A stretch of 12,052 nt of DNA from CAZSGN01 sp964606415 (GTDB lineage Bacteria > Bacteroidota > Bacteroidia > Bacteroidales > JBBRXJ01): contig CAZSGN010000074.1 of NCBI GenBank assembly GCA_964606415.1, positions 1 through 12,052 on the forward strand. Direction: 5' to 3'. Made by a program: the position numbers and the translations under genes. Each line of letters starts with the position of its first letter. Position 1 is the stretch's first letter. Below, in pieces: positions 1 through 6,890 of this stretch. The notes below the pieces were generated by a model, which saw only the letters and a program-made list of their open reading frames with translations, had not been told where the DNA came from and did no database searches.

Positions 1-1169
1 TGAGAAATTATGTGTTAATGATTATGGTTACACTTGGTTTGTTGATATTGCTGGCTGCGTGGCTGATTGCCCGTAGCATATCAAAGCCAATTTTAGAAAC
101 CGCTTCTTTTGCTAATAAAGTTGCTGAAGGAGATTTAACTGCTACGATTGCTATTGATCAAAAAGATGAGATTGGACAACTTGCTGATGCTTTAACCGGG
201 ATGAGTCAGAAACTGAGAGATATTGTCGGAAATATTATGAGTGGTGCTGCGAATATTTCCACTGCGAGTGAACAGGTTAGTTCTGCTTCTCAACAATTGT
301 CCCAGGGGGCCTCAGAGCAGGCTTCATCTACCGAGGAGGTTTCTTCTTCTATGGAAGAGATGACCTCGAATATTAACCAGAATACGGATAATTCGAAACA
401 AACAGAGTCAATTGCCCAAAAGGCTGCTGAAGGTATCAAGCAGAGCAATGAGTCGACAGAGGTTTCCGTAAAATCAATGAAAGATATTGCTGAAAAGATA
501 AAGATTATAAACGATATTGCTTTTCAAACGAATATCCTTGCGTTAAATGCTGCTGTAGAAGCTGCACGTGCAGGTGAGCATGGCAAGGGTTTCGCAGTGG
601 TGGCTGCTGAGGTGAGGAAATTAGCTGAAAGAAGTAAGGTGGCTGCCGATGAGATTGATGAGCTTTCGAGCAATGGCGTTGATATTTCTGAGACAGCCGG
701 ACAGCAATTGGCGGCTATTGTGCCGGATATTGAAAAAACAGCGCAGCTTGTGCAGGAGATCTCAGCGGCAAGTGTGGAACAAAATTCTGGTGCAGAACAG
801 GTTAATAGTGCTATGCAGCAATTAAATGAAGTGACACAGCAAAATGCTGCTGCTGCGGAAGAAATGGCTACCAGCTCAGAGGAATTGTCTGCCCAGGCTG
901 AGAAGTTAAAGGATTTGATTAGTTTTTTTGAAATAGGAGAGGATGAAGCGCTTGCTTTGAATCAAAGGCATGATGAGAAACGTAAAAGCCAGGTGGCGCA
1001 TTTGGGGCAACATAAAACATTAAAACCAAATCCTCCTGATCAGAAAAATACAGGGAATAAGGAATATGATTTTAATGACCTGGATGTAAAAGCAAGTGGA
1101 GCAAAGCTCGATATGTCTCCGGCTGAACAAAAAAAGCAAGAAAAAGATGATAATTACGAAAGCTTTTGA
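1..1169 (+). CDS. Methyl-accepting chemotaxis protein, C-terminal part (5' end outside window)
   Basis: This is the cytoplasmic half of a transmembrane chemoreceptor that controls the CheA kinase. The frame is open from base 3 upstream of a GTG at 12, so the sensor domain and true start lie before the window. In order one sees a hydrophobic membrane helix (about nt 12-80), a HAMP linker with the usual GDL and DEIGQLADAL segments (about 81-235), and a long Ala/Glu/Gln-rich coiled coil. The signalling hairpin tip reads INDIAFQTNILALNAAVEAA (about 507-566), followed by RAGEHGKGFAVVAAEVRKLA, the near-invariant kinase-binding region of the family. After the helical bundle comes a charged, disordered tail of about 70 residues that ends in NYESF. 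This fits the aromatic-spaced pentapeptide that tethers CheR/CheB in receptors such as E. coli Tar (NWETF). The ligand cannot be told. The receptor identity is secure. Confidence 0.95.
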   Translation, partial: RNYVLMIMVTLGLLILLAAWLIARSISKPILETASFANKVAEGDLTATIAIDQKDEIGQLADALTGMSQKLRDIVGNIMSGAANISTASEQVSSASQQLSQGASEQASSTEEVSSSMEEMTSNINQNTDNSKQTESIAQKAAEGIKQSNESTEVSVKSMKDIAEKIKIINDIAFQTNILALNAAVEAARAGEHGKGFAVVAAEVRKLAERSKVAADEIDELSSNGVDISETAGQQLAAIVPDIEKTAQLVQEISAASVEQNSGAEQVNSAMQQLNEVTQQNAAAAEEMATSSEELSAQAEKLKDLISFFEIGEDEALALNQRHDEKRKSQVAHLGQHKTLKPNPPDQKNTGNKEYDFNDLDVKASGAKLDMSPAEQKKQEKDDNYESF

Positions 1170-1199
1170 GTGCTCAACTCCTTAAATTTCACAGGAATA

Positions 1200-1250
1200 A
1201 AATCTAAAAAAGGGTGTTCGGGTTTACCGGACACCCTTTTTTTTAGATTT
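1200..1250. terminator. Bidirectional rho-independent terminator between convergent genes
   Basis: A 10-bp GC-rich stem (1212-1221 with 1227-1236, one G-T wobble, 5-nt loop GTTTA) is flanked by an A-run on the left and eight Ts on the right. The flanks AATCTAAAAAA and TTTTTTTTAGATT also pair, extending the stem. It lies 30 nt after the chemoreceptor stop and about 90 nt beyond the stop of the leftward ATPase gene. The A/T symmetry lets it end transcripts from both directions. Confidence 0.9.
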
Positions 1251-1290
1251 TAAGTTCTCCATGTCTTTAGGCTGCTTCTGAAACCCTTTG

Positions 1291-1317
1291 CTGATTTGGG
1301 TTGCAAATTCAAATCAG
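1291..1317. repeat. Perfect 8-bp inverted repeat (hairpin) downstream of uup
   Basis: CTGATTTG (1291-1298) and CAAATCAG (1310-1317) pair perfectly around an 11-nt loop. It lies 21 nt past the uup stop, in the 3' untranslated part of that transcript. There is no T-run on either strand, so it is not a terminator by itself. It may only cap the 3' end of the mRNA, or be chance. Confidence 0.35.
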
Positions 1318-1338
1318 TGAGTGCATGATGGACAGTCA

Positions 1339-3212
1339 TTAACTATACTCATCCAGTTCCATCCACCTGTTCATCTTTTCATCCAGTAATTGATTGATAT
1401 CCTTAATTCGTTGCCCGATTTCTTCCAGTTTGGCATAATCAGCGATGCCCGAATTCATTTTTTGTTCAAGTTCTGCGCGTGCTGTTTCCAGTTTATCGAT
1501 ATCTTTTTCTAATGCCTGGTGTTCCAGTTTCTCTTTGTATGTTAGTTTGTTTTTCTTGTTTTCTGTTTTACCGGCATTTTGTGCTGCTGTTTTTTGCTGT
1601 TCTGTTGTTTTCTGCTTTTTCTTTTCTTCTTCCTGCTCTTGTAATTGGTGGTATTGAGAATAGGAGCCATAATAGTCTCTGATGTGCCCTTGTTCTTCAA
1701 AAATGAATAAATGGTCCGATAGCTTGTCGAGAAAATAACGGTCATGTGAAACCAATAGCAGGCAGCCTTTGTATTCCATCAGAAAATCCTCCAGTTTTCG
1801 GAGGGTTTGTAGGTCCAGGTCATTGGTTGGCTCATCCAGTATTAAAAAATTAGGATTTTTGATGAGCATAGTCAGTAAGTAGAGCCTTTTTTTCTTCCCG
1901 CCACTTNNNNNNNNNNGGGTGGAAAAAGGAAAAACTGGAGAAACTGCGAAGCGGTCATGCTTCTTCCGTTTCCGAGTTCAATGACTTCAGCTATTTCTGT
2001 TAACACATCAATAACGCGGTAATCATCTTTATTCTGGATGCCCATCTGGTGATAATATCCAAACTCGACGGTTTCTCCTTTGATGATCTTTCCGGAATCG
2101 GCTTCTTCTTTGCCTGTAATAATATTTAGAAGCGTTGATTTTCCAACCCCGTTTTTTCCGACTATACCAATCTTTTCTCCTTTTTTAAACAGGTACTCAA
2201 AATTCCTGATTATTTCCAGTTCGCCGTATTTTTTGCTGATGTTTTTTAATTCGAGGATCTTATCTCCCATTCTTTTAGCATTCACCTCTAATTTTATTTC
2301 CTGATCATCTCTTTTTTGCGAGGCTTTTTCTTTGGTTTGGTAGAAGGCATCAATTCGTGATTTTGATTTATGTGTTCTTGCTTTAGGGCTCCTGTTAATC
2401 CAGTCCAGCTCTTTCTTCATCAGTTTTGTTGCCTTGTCCACCTCCATTTCCTGGTTGCTGATTCGTTCCGCTCGTTTTTCGAGGAAATAACTGTAATTGC
2501 CCTGGTAAGTGTAAAGATTGCCCTGATCCAGTTCGATGATTGTGTTACAGACGGTATCTAAAAAATACCTGTCATGAGTGACCATGAGCAATGTGGTATT
2601 GGCAGAGAGCAGGTAATTTTCAAGCCATTCGATCAGGTTAATGTCCAGGTGGTTGGTGGGCTCATCAAGCAACAGGATGTCCGGATTGTCGATCAGTACC
2701 AAAGCCATGGCGAGTCGTTTTTTTTGGCCGCCAGACAATGTTTTGATGGTTTGCTTCAGATCGGTGATGTGGAAATGGGTCAGAATAGATTTTAAGCGCT
2801 GTTCATAATCCCATGCACCTTTGCGGTCCATTTCACTGATCGCTTTTTCAAGCCTGTTTTGATTCGCTGTTGTGAAATCATCGCTTTGGGCTTTTAATGC
2901 GTCTTCGTATTGATCAATGACTGCCATTAATTCATCATTCCCTTTTTTAATCCGTTCTTCTATGGTTAAGTTTTCATTAAAAACGGGTTCTTGGGGCAGA
3001 TAGCCGGTGCGAATACCTTTTCGGGTTACAACAATGCCTGAATCCGGCGTGTCATGCCCGGATAATATTTTAAGCAAGGTAGATTTACCTGTGCCGTTTT
3101 GTGCAATAAGGGCTGTTTTGTCTCCCTGGTTGAGCCCAAGATTTAGGTTTTCAAATAGAATCCGTTCTCCGTAGTTTTTAGACAGGTTCTCTGCAGATAA
3201 AAGGTTGATCAT
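1339..3212 (-). CDS. uup: ABC-F ATPase, Uup type (interrupted by an N gap)
   Basis: A soluble tandem-ATPase protein of the ABC-F family. Members act on ribosomes or, for Uup, are linked to ribosome function and DNA-repair intermediates. The first ATPase domain has Walker A NGTGKST (residues about 39-45), signature LSGGQKKR (about 157) and Walker B LLLDEPTNHLD. A charged linker follows, then a second domain with Walker A GKNGVGKST (about 350) and FLILDEPTNDLD. A C-terminal coiled coil rich in Lys/Glu and ending in MNRWMELDEYS is the mark of Uup. The chosen start reads MINLLSAENLSKNYGE, which matches where family members begin; the longer frame from 3332 runs through promoter-like sequence. Ten Ns at 1907-1916 sit just before the second signature and put the halves out of frame, but reading continues cleanly on both sides. 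Reconstructed length is about 630 residues, normal for the family. The second signature reads SGGKKKR, where Glu or Gln is usual in place of the first Lys. Confidence 0.9.
1907..1916. other. Assembly gap (10 Ns) inside uup
   Basis: Ten undetermined bases separate ...FLQFFLFPP from SGGKKKRLYLLT on the minus strand. For the two halves to share a frame the true gap must be 2 modulo 3 in length. From memory of Bacteroidota Uup proteins, about ten residues separate these motifs, which would mean about 29 nt. The N-run is then a placeholder and not a measured length. Confidence 0.9.
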
Positions 3213-3235
3213 TGATAAATAGCATTGGTTGTATG

Positions 3236-3253
3236 CAAAATTATGCAAATATA
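3236..3253 (-). promoter_or_regulatory. Candidate -7 boxes for uup
   Basis: On the minus strand two overlapping-range matches to the Bacteroidota -7 consensus TAnnTTTG occur: TATATTTG (3253-3246) and TAATTTTG (3243-3236), 24-34 nt before the chosen ATG at 3212. No clear -33 TTTG was found at the right distance. Their position supports the downstream start over the one at 3332. Confidence 0.4.
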
Positions 3254-3392
3254 AAAACTTATCACCTAATTTGAGCTGTTTTGCTTTTCCAATTGAGTAA
3301 ATGTGAGGCTTGTAACTTTTCTTTTTCTGCACGTTTTAGGAAAGTGCTTTATTTTGCCACAACAAGTCCGGGTTTTGTCATTGGAATATGTT

Positions 3393-3400
3393 TATTTTTG
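3393..3400 (+). promoter_or_regulatory. Candidate -7 box for the beta-helix gene
   Basis: TATTTTTG fits TAnnTTTG and lies 57 nt before the ATG at 3458. A TTTG at 3374-3377 could be the -33 element, but the 15-nt spacing is shorter than usual, so this is a weak call. Confidence 0.35.
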
Positions 3401-3457
3401 CGTATCATTGAAAAAATGATTTAGGAACTAATTGTTGTTTTACATAATATTATAATC

Positions 3458-5677
3458 ATGAAAATACGTGAGAACGCAATGGTAAATTTCAGGTTCATTA
3501 CATTAATGATATTTTTGCTCTCTTTTGCCGGTTTATTGATTGCAAGTCCGCCCACCAGTAATCCGGTTCGTGCTTATTATGGCAATGGCTATTATCCGAT
3601 ATGGACAGATTCTGTTCAGTGGAGTAATGTAATAGATATGTCTGAGTATAATGATGGCGCTGATTGGTTTGAGAAGTTTGAAAATGCGCGTGATGATTTG
3701 CATGCGCAGGGGGGAGGTGTTATGTATTTCCCCGCAGGAGTATATGATTTTTCTTCGCCTATGTTTGATACGGCACAGGGTCGGGGATTAATGCTGAAAT
3801 CCGGAGTTGTGATTCGTGGTGAGCGTCCCGGGCAAAACGAGCATGCTCTTGATGATACGTTGGGGAATCAGACAGTGTTTAAGTTTCCTTATACAGATAA
3901 AGGTGACGGAAATGAAATTCCTAAGGCCTGGAATTTTATAGGTTTGATGCCTTCAGAAGGGGAGGATTTAAAGGAGGTGGATCATGTTGGGGTGGTATGG
4001 GTTCGATTAGAAGGGGCGTCTGTTTATTTTGGCGGGCAGTGTGATTTTGGAAATACATGGGCTACAGCCGATGCCTGGTATAGTAGCAAAGCCGCTGTAG
4101 GACGTTGGGCAGATCGTGTTCCTGATGGAACCCACCCCATGGACATTTTCGCGGGGGCTCCTTTATCAGGATCATATCTGGGTGCTGGTTCCGGACGGTT
4201 GGTGATGGGGTGCGCCCTGGTTAATTCAACTGTGTCCAATGATAATCTGATTAATTATGCCAAGGAAAAATTTGATACCATAGATGATTTTTATTATATG
4301 TATAAATTTGGCGCCCGCATTGGGATTTATGGCGATGATGTTTTTGTTGCAAATAATTGGTTGCCGAAAAGTGATGATTGTTTTAAATATGGGCAAACGA
4401 CGGCTGTTTATGGTACGGATAGTAACCATTGGAGCACCTTGCTTTTTGATTATGGAAAGATTTTTGGACTGGATATTAACAAAGGTTACTTGAATCCTTT
4501 TAATAATAATGTGATGGGATATAAGCATGAGAATGTTGTGGTCAGGGATAATTTTGTTTATAATCATGGTTCGAAAGGCTTTGAATTATCTGGGAAATGG
4601 TTGCTTGTACGGAATAATATTAATGAACGGGATTTTTTACAGGAAGGTGCCGATATTTATGGTTTGGGCTCGGGCTGGGAATTAACGCTTGATGGATTTA
4701 ATGAATCACAACCTGGTGGTAGTGGCAAAGTCTCAGATAATTTATCACGTGCTTTTGATATGGCTGGTGCTTATGGCTGGATTGACAGTAATTATTATAA
4801 TAATACAGGCTCTAATCCGGGAAATGATGGTGAAGGGATTTTGTGGCAGGCGCATGGAGGAATGAGTACTATTGAGTCTTTTAGTATTACCAGGAATGAA
4901 GGGTTGAGTGGTTATATGGCAGGTTATGATGTTTCCCAGTATGGTGCGTTGTGGGCATGGAATAAACCGGAGGCTGTTGGTAATTACAAGGCTGGTGATA
5001 TGTACGATGTATCGATTGTTGAAAATAATGCTGCGCCTATTACAACGACAACGGAATATTCAGTGCTTGATAGTTGTCCTTCAGGAACTCTTGCTGCACC
5101 ATCTGGTGTATCGGCGGATCTGTCTCCCGGAAAATCTTTTGTCGAAATATCATGGTCAGATAATAGTGACAGTGAAATAGGTTTTCGGCTGGAGAGGAAA
5201 GTGGGGGCATCAGGGAATTGGGAAACCATTTCTTACCGCCCGCGCCAAGACAATATTAATTCTTCTCCGGGGACCTATCATGAATTGCGCTGGCGGGATT
5301 ATATGCCTGCCCGCGGTGTTGATAATTATTACCGGGTGGTTGCTGTTAATTGTGATGATGATGATGCAGGTGCCTCAAATGAGACTTCTGCTGTCTTTAT
5401 TGATGATGAAGTGACATCAGTTAATAATACTAAAAAAGAGGAAAAGTTTTCCTGGAATTTACATGTTTACCCACTCCCGGCTAGTGAAATACTCAATATA
5501 GAATCGGACAGTGGTTTTAAGCTTGAATTACTGACGCTTGCAGGCCAAATTGTTACAGAGCAAATTAGCCAAATGGGCCAGTATCAATTAGATGTTTCAG
5601 GCTTTACTCCCGGTGTTTATATTTTGAGGGTTTTATCAGGCCAAAAGGTTCAGACGCGCAAAGTGCTTATTCGTTAA
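3458..5677 (+). CDS. Secreted pectin-lyase-fold (beta-helix) protein with FnIII and T9SS sorting domain
   Basis: This 739-residue protein looks like a secreted polysaccharide-active enzyme. Residues 1-30 are a signal peptide (basic start, LMIFLLSFAGLLIA core, cleavage near AS-PP). An alternative start at Met8 (nt 3479) would keep the signal. Residues about 65-130 have the GGGVMYFPAGVYDF and LKSGVVIRGE pattern of the pectate-lyase-3/GH28-like beta-helix entry. The helix continues with repeated Asn-rich turns (NNWLPKS, VVRDNFVYNHGSKGFELSG) to about residue 530. A fibronectin III module follows (about 547-648, EISWSDNSDSEIGFRLERK ... YYRVVAVNC). A type A T9SS sorting domain ends it (about 666-739, VYPLPASEILNIES ... 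GVYILRVLSGQ ... KVLIR), so export should be through the T9SS to the cell surface or medium. I cannot assign a CAZy family or catalytic residues. It stands apart from the sulfatase/GH28 cluster but may share its substrate. Confidence 0.85.
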   Translation: MKIRENAMVNFRFITLMIFLLSFAGLLIASPPTSNPVRAYYGNGYYPIWTDSVQWSNVIDMSEYNDGADWFEKFENARDDLHAQGGGVMYFPAGVYDFSSPMFDTAQGRGLMLKSGVVIRGERPGQNEHALDDTLGNQTVFKFPYTDKGDGNEIPKAWNFIGLMPSEGEDLKEVDHVGVVWVRLEGASVYFGGQCDFGNTWATADAWYSSKAAVGRWADRVPDGTHPMDIFAGAPLSGSYLGAGSGRLVMGCALVNSTVSNDNLINYAKEKFDTIDDFYYMYKFGARIGIYGDDVFVANNWLPKSDDCFKYGQTTAVYGTDSNHWSTLLFDYGKIFGLDINKGYLNPFNNNVMGYKHENVVVRDNFVYNHGSKGFELSGKWLLVRNNINERDFLQEGADIYGLGSGWELTLDGFNESQPGGSGKVSDNLSRAFDMAGAYGWIDSNYYNNTGSNPGNDGEGILWQAHGGMSTIESFSITRNEGLSGYMAGYDVSQYGALWAWNKPEAVGNYKAGDMYDVSIVENNAAPITTTTEYSVLDSCPSGTLAAPSGVSADLSPGKSFVEISWSDNSDSEIGFRLERKVGASGNWETISYRPRQDNINSSPGTYHELRWRDYMPARGVDNYYRVVAVNCDDDDAGASNETSAVFIDDEVTSVNNTKKEEKFSWNLHVYPLPASEILNIESDSGFKLELLTLAGQIVTEQISQMGQYQLDVSGFTPGVYILRVLSGQKVQTRKVLIR

Positions 5678-5705
5678 GTCAGTTTTTTTGTCGTATTATG
5701 TTTCC

Positions 5706-6293
5706 TTAATGTTTGATTATTTTAAAAACCTGTTTCCCTGCTTTAAGCAGGTAGAACCCATTTGTATAAGCACCCAGGTTAATGACTGTATTGCTGTTGG
5801 AAATGTTTTGATGCAGGAGAATTTCTCCTTTGAGTGTTAAAAGGGATATGGTTTCGTTTTGTGCATTAATAATATGAATCTGATCCTTGGTGACGAGGGG
5901 GTATACTTTAATTTCATCATCTGTTTTCTGATAAAGTTTTTCATTCTTCGTGATTATAACAGTATCAGTTGCTCCCGATTCATCATCTGCACAGTTAATG
6001 GCTATGGCCCGGTAAGTTAGGGTTTTGTTTTTTGGTGCCATGTAATCGATCCATTTTTGCTTGTTTAAATCGATTATTCCTTGTCCGCCACATATCGTTT
6101 TACCGTCAAAATCTTTCCCTGGGTATTCCCATTCACTTCCGCTCTCGTTCCTTGGTCGGTATGCTATTGTTTGCCAGTCGCCGTCAGCAATTTTTCTGTC
6201 TATCCGGAAACCAATTTCATTATTAGGGATCAGTGAAAGATTAGGGTGGATATTAAATGTTCAGAACTCCTGATCCCAGTTTTGTGAATCCAT
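5706..6293 (-). pseudogene. Truncated remnant of a T9SS-secreted protein (FnIII fragment + sorting domain)
   Basis: The minus strand encodes about 184 codons, open from 6260 to the stop at 5708-5706. They match the C-terminus of the neighbouring 739-residue protein in layout: NNEIGFRIDRK then WQTIAYRPRNES and TYRAIAINCADDESGA correspond to its SEIGFRLERK, WETISYRPRQDN and YYRVVAVNCDDDDAGA. A sorting domain follows (VYPLVTKDQIHIINA ... GFYLLKAGKQVFKIIK). An ATG at 6293 begins in the same frame, but a TGA at 6263-6261 stops it after ten codons (MDSQNWDQEF). The N-terminal catalytic part and the first strands of the FnIII are missing, and no signal peptide precedes it. This is the decayed tail of a paralogous exoenzyme, lying tail to tail with the intact gene with only 28 bp between stops. 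A short ORF from ATG 6041 would code only the non-exportable tail. Confidence 0.8.
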
Positions 6294-6402
6294 AACTTAT
6301 TAAAATATAAAAACAATTTATAATGTCGTAAAATTGTATCGTTTTATCTTGAATCATTTATTCAATGATGATATTTTTTAAGCGACATTCCGGCATTCAG
6401 GG

Positions 6403-6573
6403 ATTTTTTGTTACAAGTCAAGAAAACAGTTTTGCGGGTGGCACAAGCAAGCAATACAGTCGGGACTATTGAAAACTGGTAATTTGCCATTATCTTGTTT
6501 TTTCGTTTAGCAGAGGCGCTGCTATCTGTTGTGTTGCGTGAAAAAACTGTTTTCGTAGCACTTGTCAAAAAAT
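6403..6573. repeat. Small element with 31-nt imperfect inverted repeats, MITE/REP-like or structured RNA
   Basis: The left arm (6403-6433) reads ATTTTTTG, TT, ACAAGT, CAA, then GAAAACAGTTTT. The reverse complement of the right arm (6543-6573) reads ATTTTTTG, ACAAGT, GCTAC, then GAAAACAGTTTT. The match is 26 bases with small offsets. Weaker similarity continues inward (CACAAGCA against ACACAACA), and 109 nt lie between the arms. No transposase is present. A small minus-strand ORF spans it and encodes ATKTVFS and ATRKTVFL from the two arms, which looks like a by-product of the repeat. It could be a non-autonomous mobile element, a REP-like dispersed repeat or a folded RNA. The name is inference; the repeat itself is seen directly. 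Confidence 0.55.
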
Positions 6574-6614
6574 ACCTGACAGCCTTGATTTTTTGCTTCT
6601 TTTTCATTAAGTTT

Positions 6615-6664
6615 TATCTAAGTTATGCGGTATGAGTGAAACGAAATAGCGCTTTACTTAGATA
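6615..6664. repeat. 9-bp perfect inverted repeat
   Basis: TATCTAAGT (6615-6623) and ACTTAGATA (6656-6664) are exact inverted copies 32 nt apart. They start about 40 nt after the right arm of the larger inverted repeat, so they may belong to the same element or be an operator-like site. No function can be assigned. Confidence 0.4.
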
Positions 6665-6790
6665 TAATCTCGCTTTTCAGCGGGGGAAAAAGAAGAAAGT
6701 TTATATAGTAATAACATGTTTAAAATTTAGAAAAGAAAGTTTAACTATTCTAAAAATATTTATTTACTCTGCAGGGCAAGGTTGTTTTGC

Positions 6791-6812
6791 AATTCTTTTG
6801 AGTAAAAGAATT
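6791..6812. repeat. Perfect 9-bp hairpin with 4-nt loop
   Basis: AATTCTTTT (6791-6799) pairs with AAAAGAATT (6804-6812) around the loop GAGT. It is AT-rich and not followed by a T-run on either strand, so it is not a standard terminator. It lies 79 nt downstream of the stop of the leftward regulator gene and could lie in its 3' untranslated region. Confidence 0.45.
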
Positions 6813-6890
6813 CGATATTATCTCAAAATGTGTGTGTAAAAATATTGTCATGGCTCGGAACATTATTTTTTTTTTGATGTGTCCGGAAAC

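Larger units (their letters stand above)
6294..6890. other. Gene-poor region with several inverted repeats
   Basis: About 600 bp between the remnant and the next leftward gene. Short open frames exist (82 codons with stop at 6607-6362 on minus, 68 codons at 6636-6839 on plus), but neither resembles a protein I recognise and both overlap inverted repeats. The region holds the three repeat structures listed separately at 6403-6573, 6615-6664 and 6791-6812. Near 6855-6885 there is a weaker bulged pairing (CGGAACAT with ATGTGTCCG) around a T-run, which could be part of a terminator for the leftward gene. No tRNA or rRNA is seen. Confidence 0.6.

Noticed and set aside
1445..2795. Plus-strand ORFs opposite uup
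   Set aside because: They are antisense shadows of the ATPase gene with low-complexity translations.
3213..3332. Longer N-terminus for uup
   Set aside because: Family members begin near MINLLSAENLSK; the extra 40 residues cover -7-like boxes and look non-coding.
4024..5229. ORFs overlapping the beta-helix gene on either strand
   Set aside because: All lie inside a well-supported 739-residue gene and show no domain.
5706..6041. A separate small intact gene starting at the internal ATG 6041
   Set aside because: The homologous frame continues upstream to 6260; a sorting domain without a signal peptide would not be exported, so it is a remnant.
6362..6607. Minus-strand ORF of 81 residues starting MKKKQKIKAVRYF
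   Set aside because: It is largely made of the two arms of the inverted repeat, has no recognisable domain, and its two similar peptide segments follow from the repeat. Treated as part of the repeat element.
6636..6839. Plus-strand ORF of 67 residues
   Set aside because: Lys/Ile/Leu-rich translation of AT-rich DNA, contains a hairpin, no start signals or domain.
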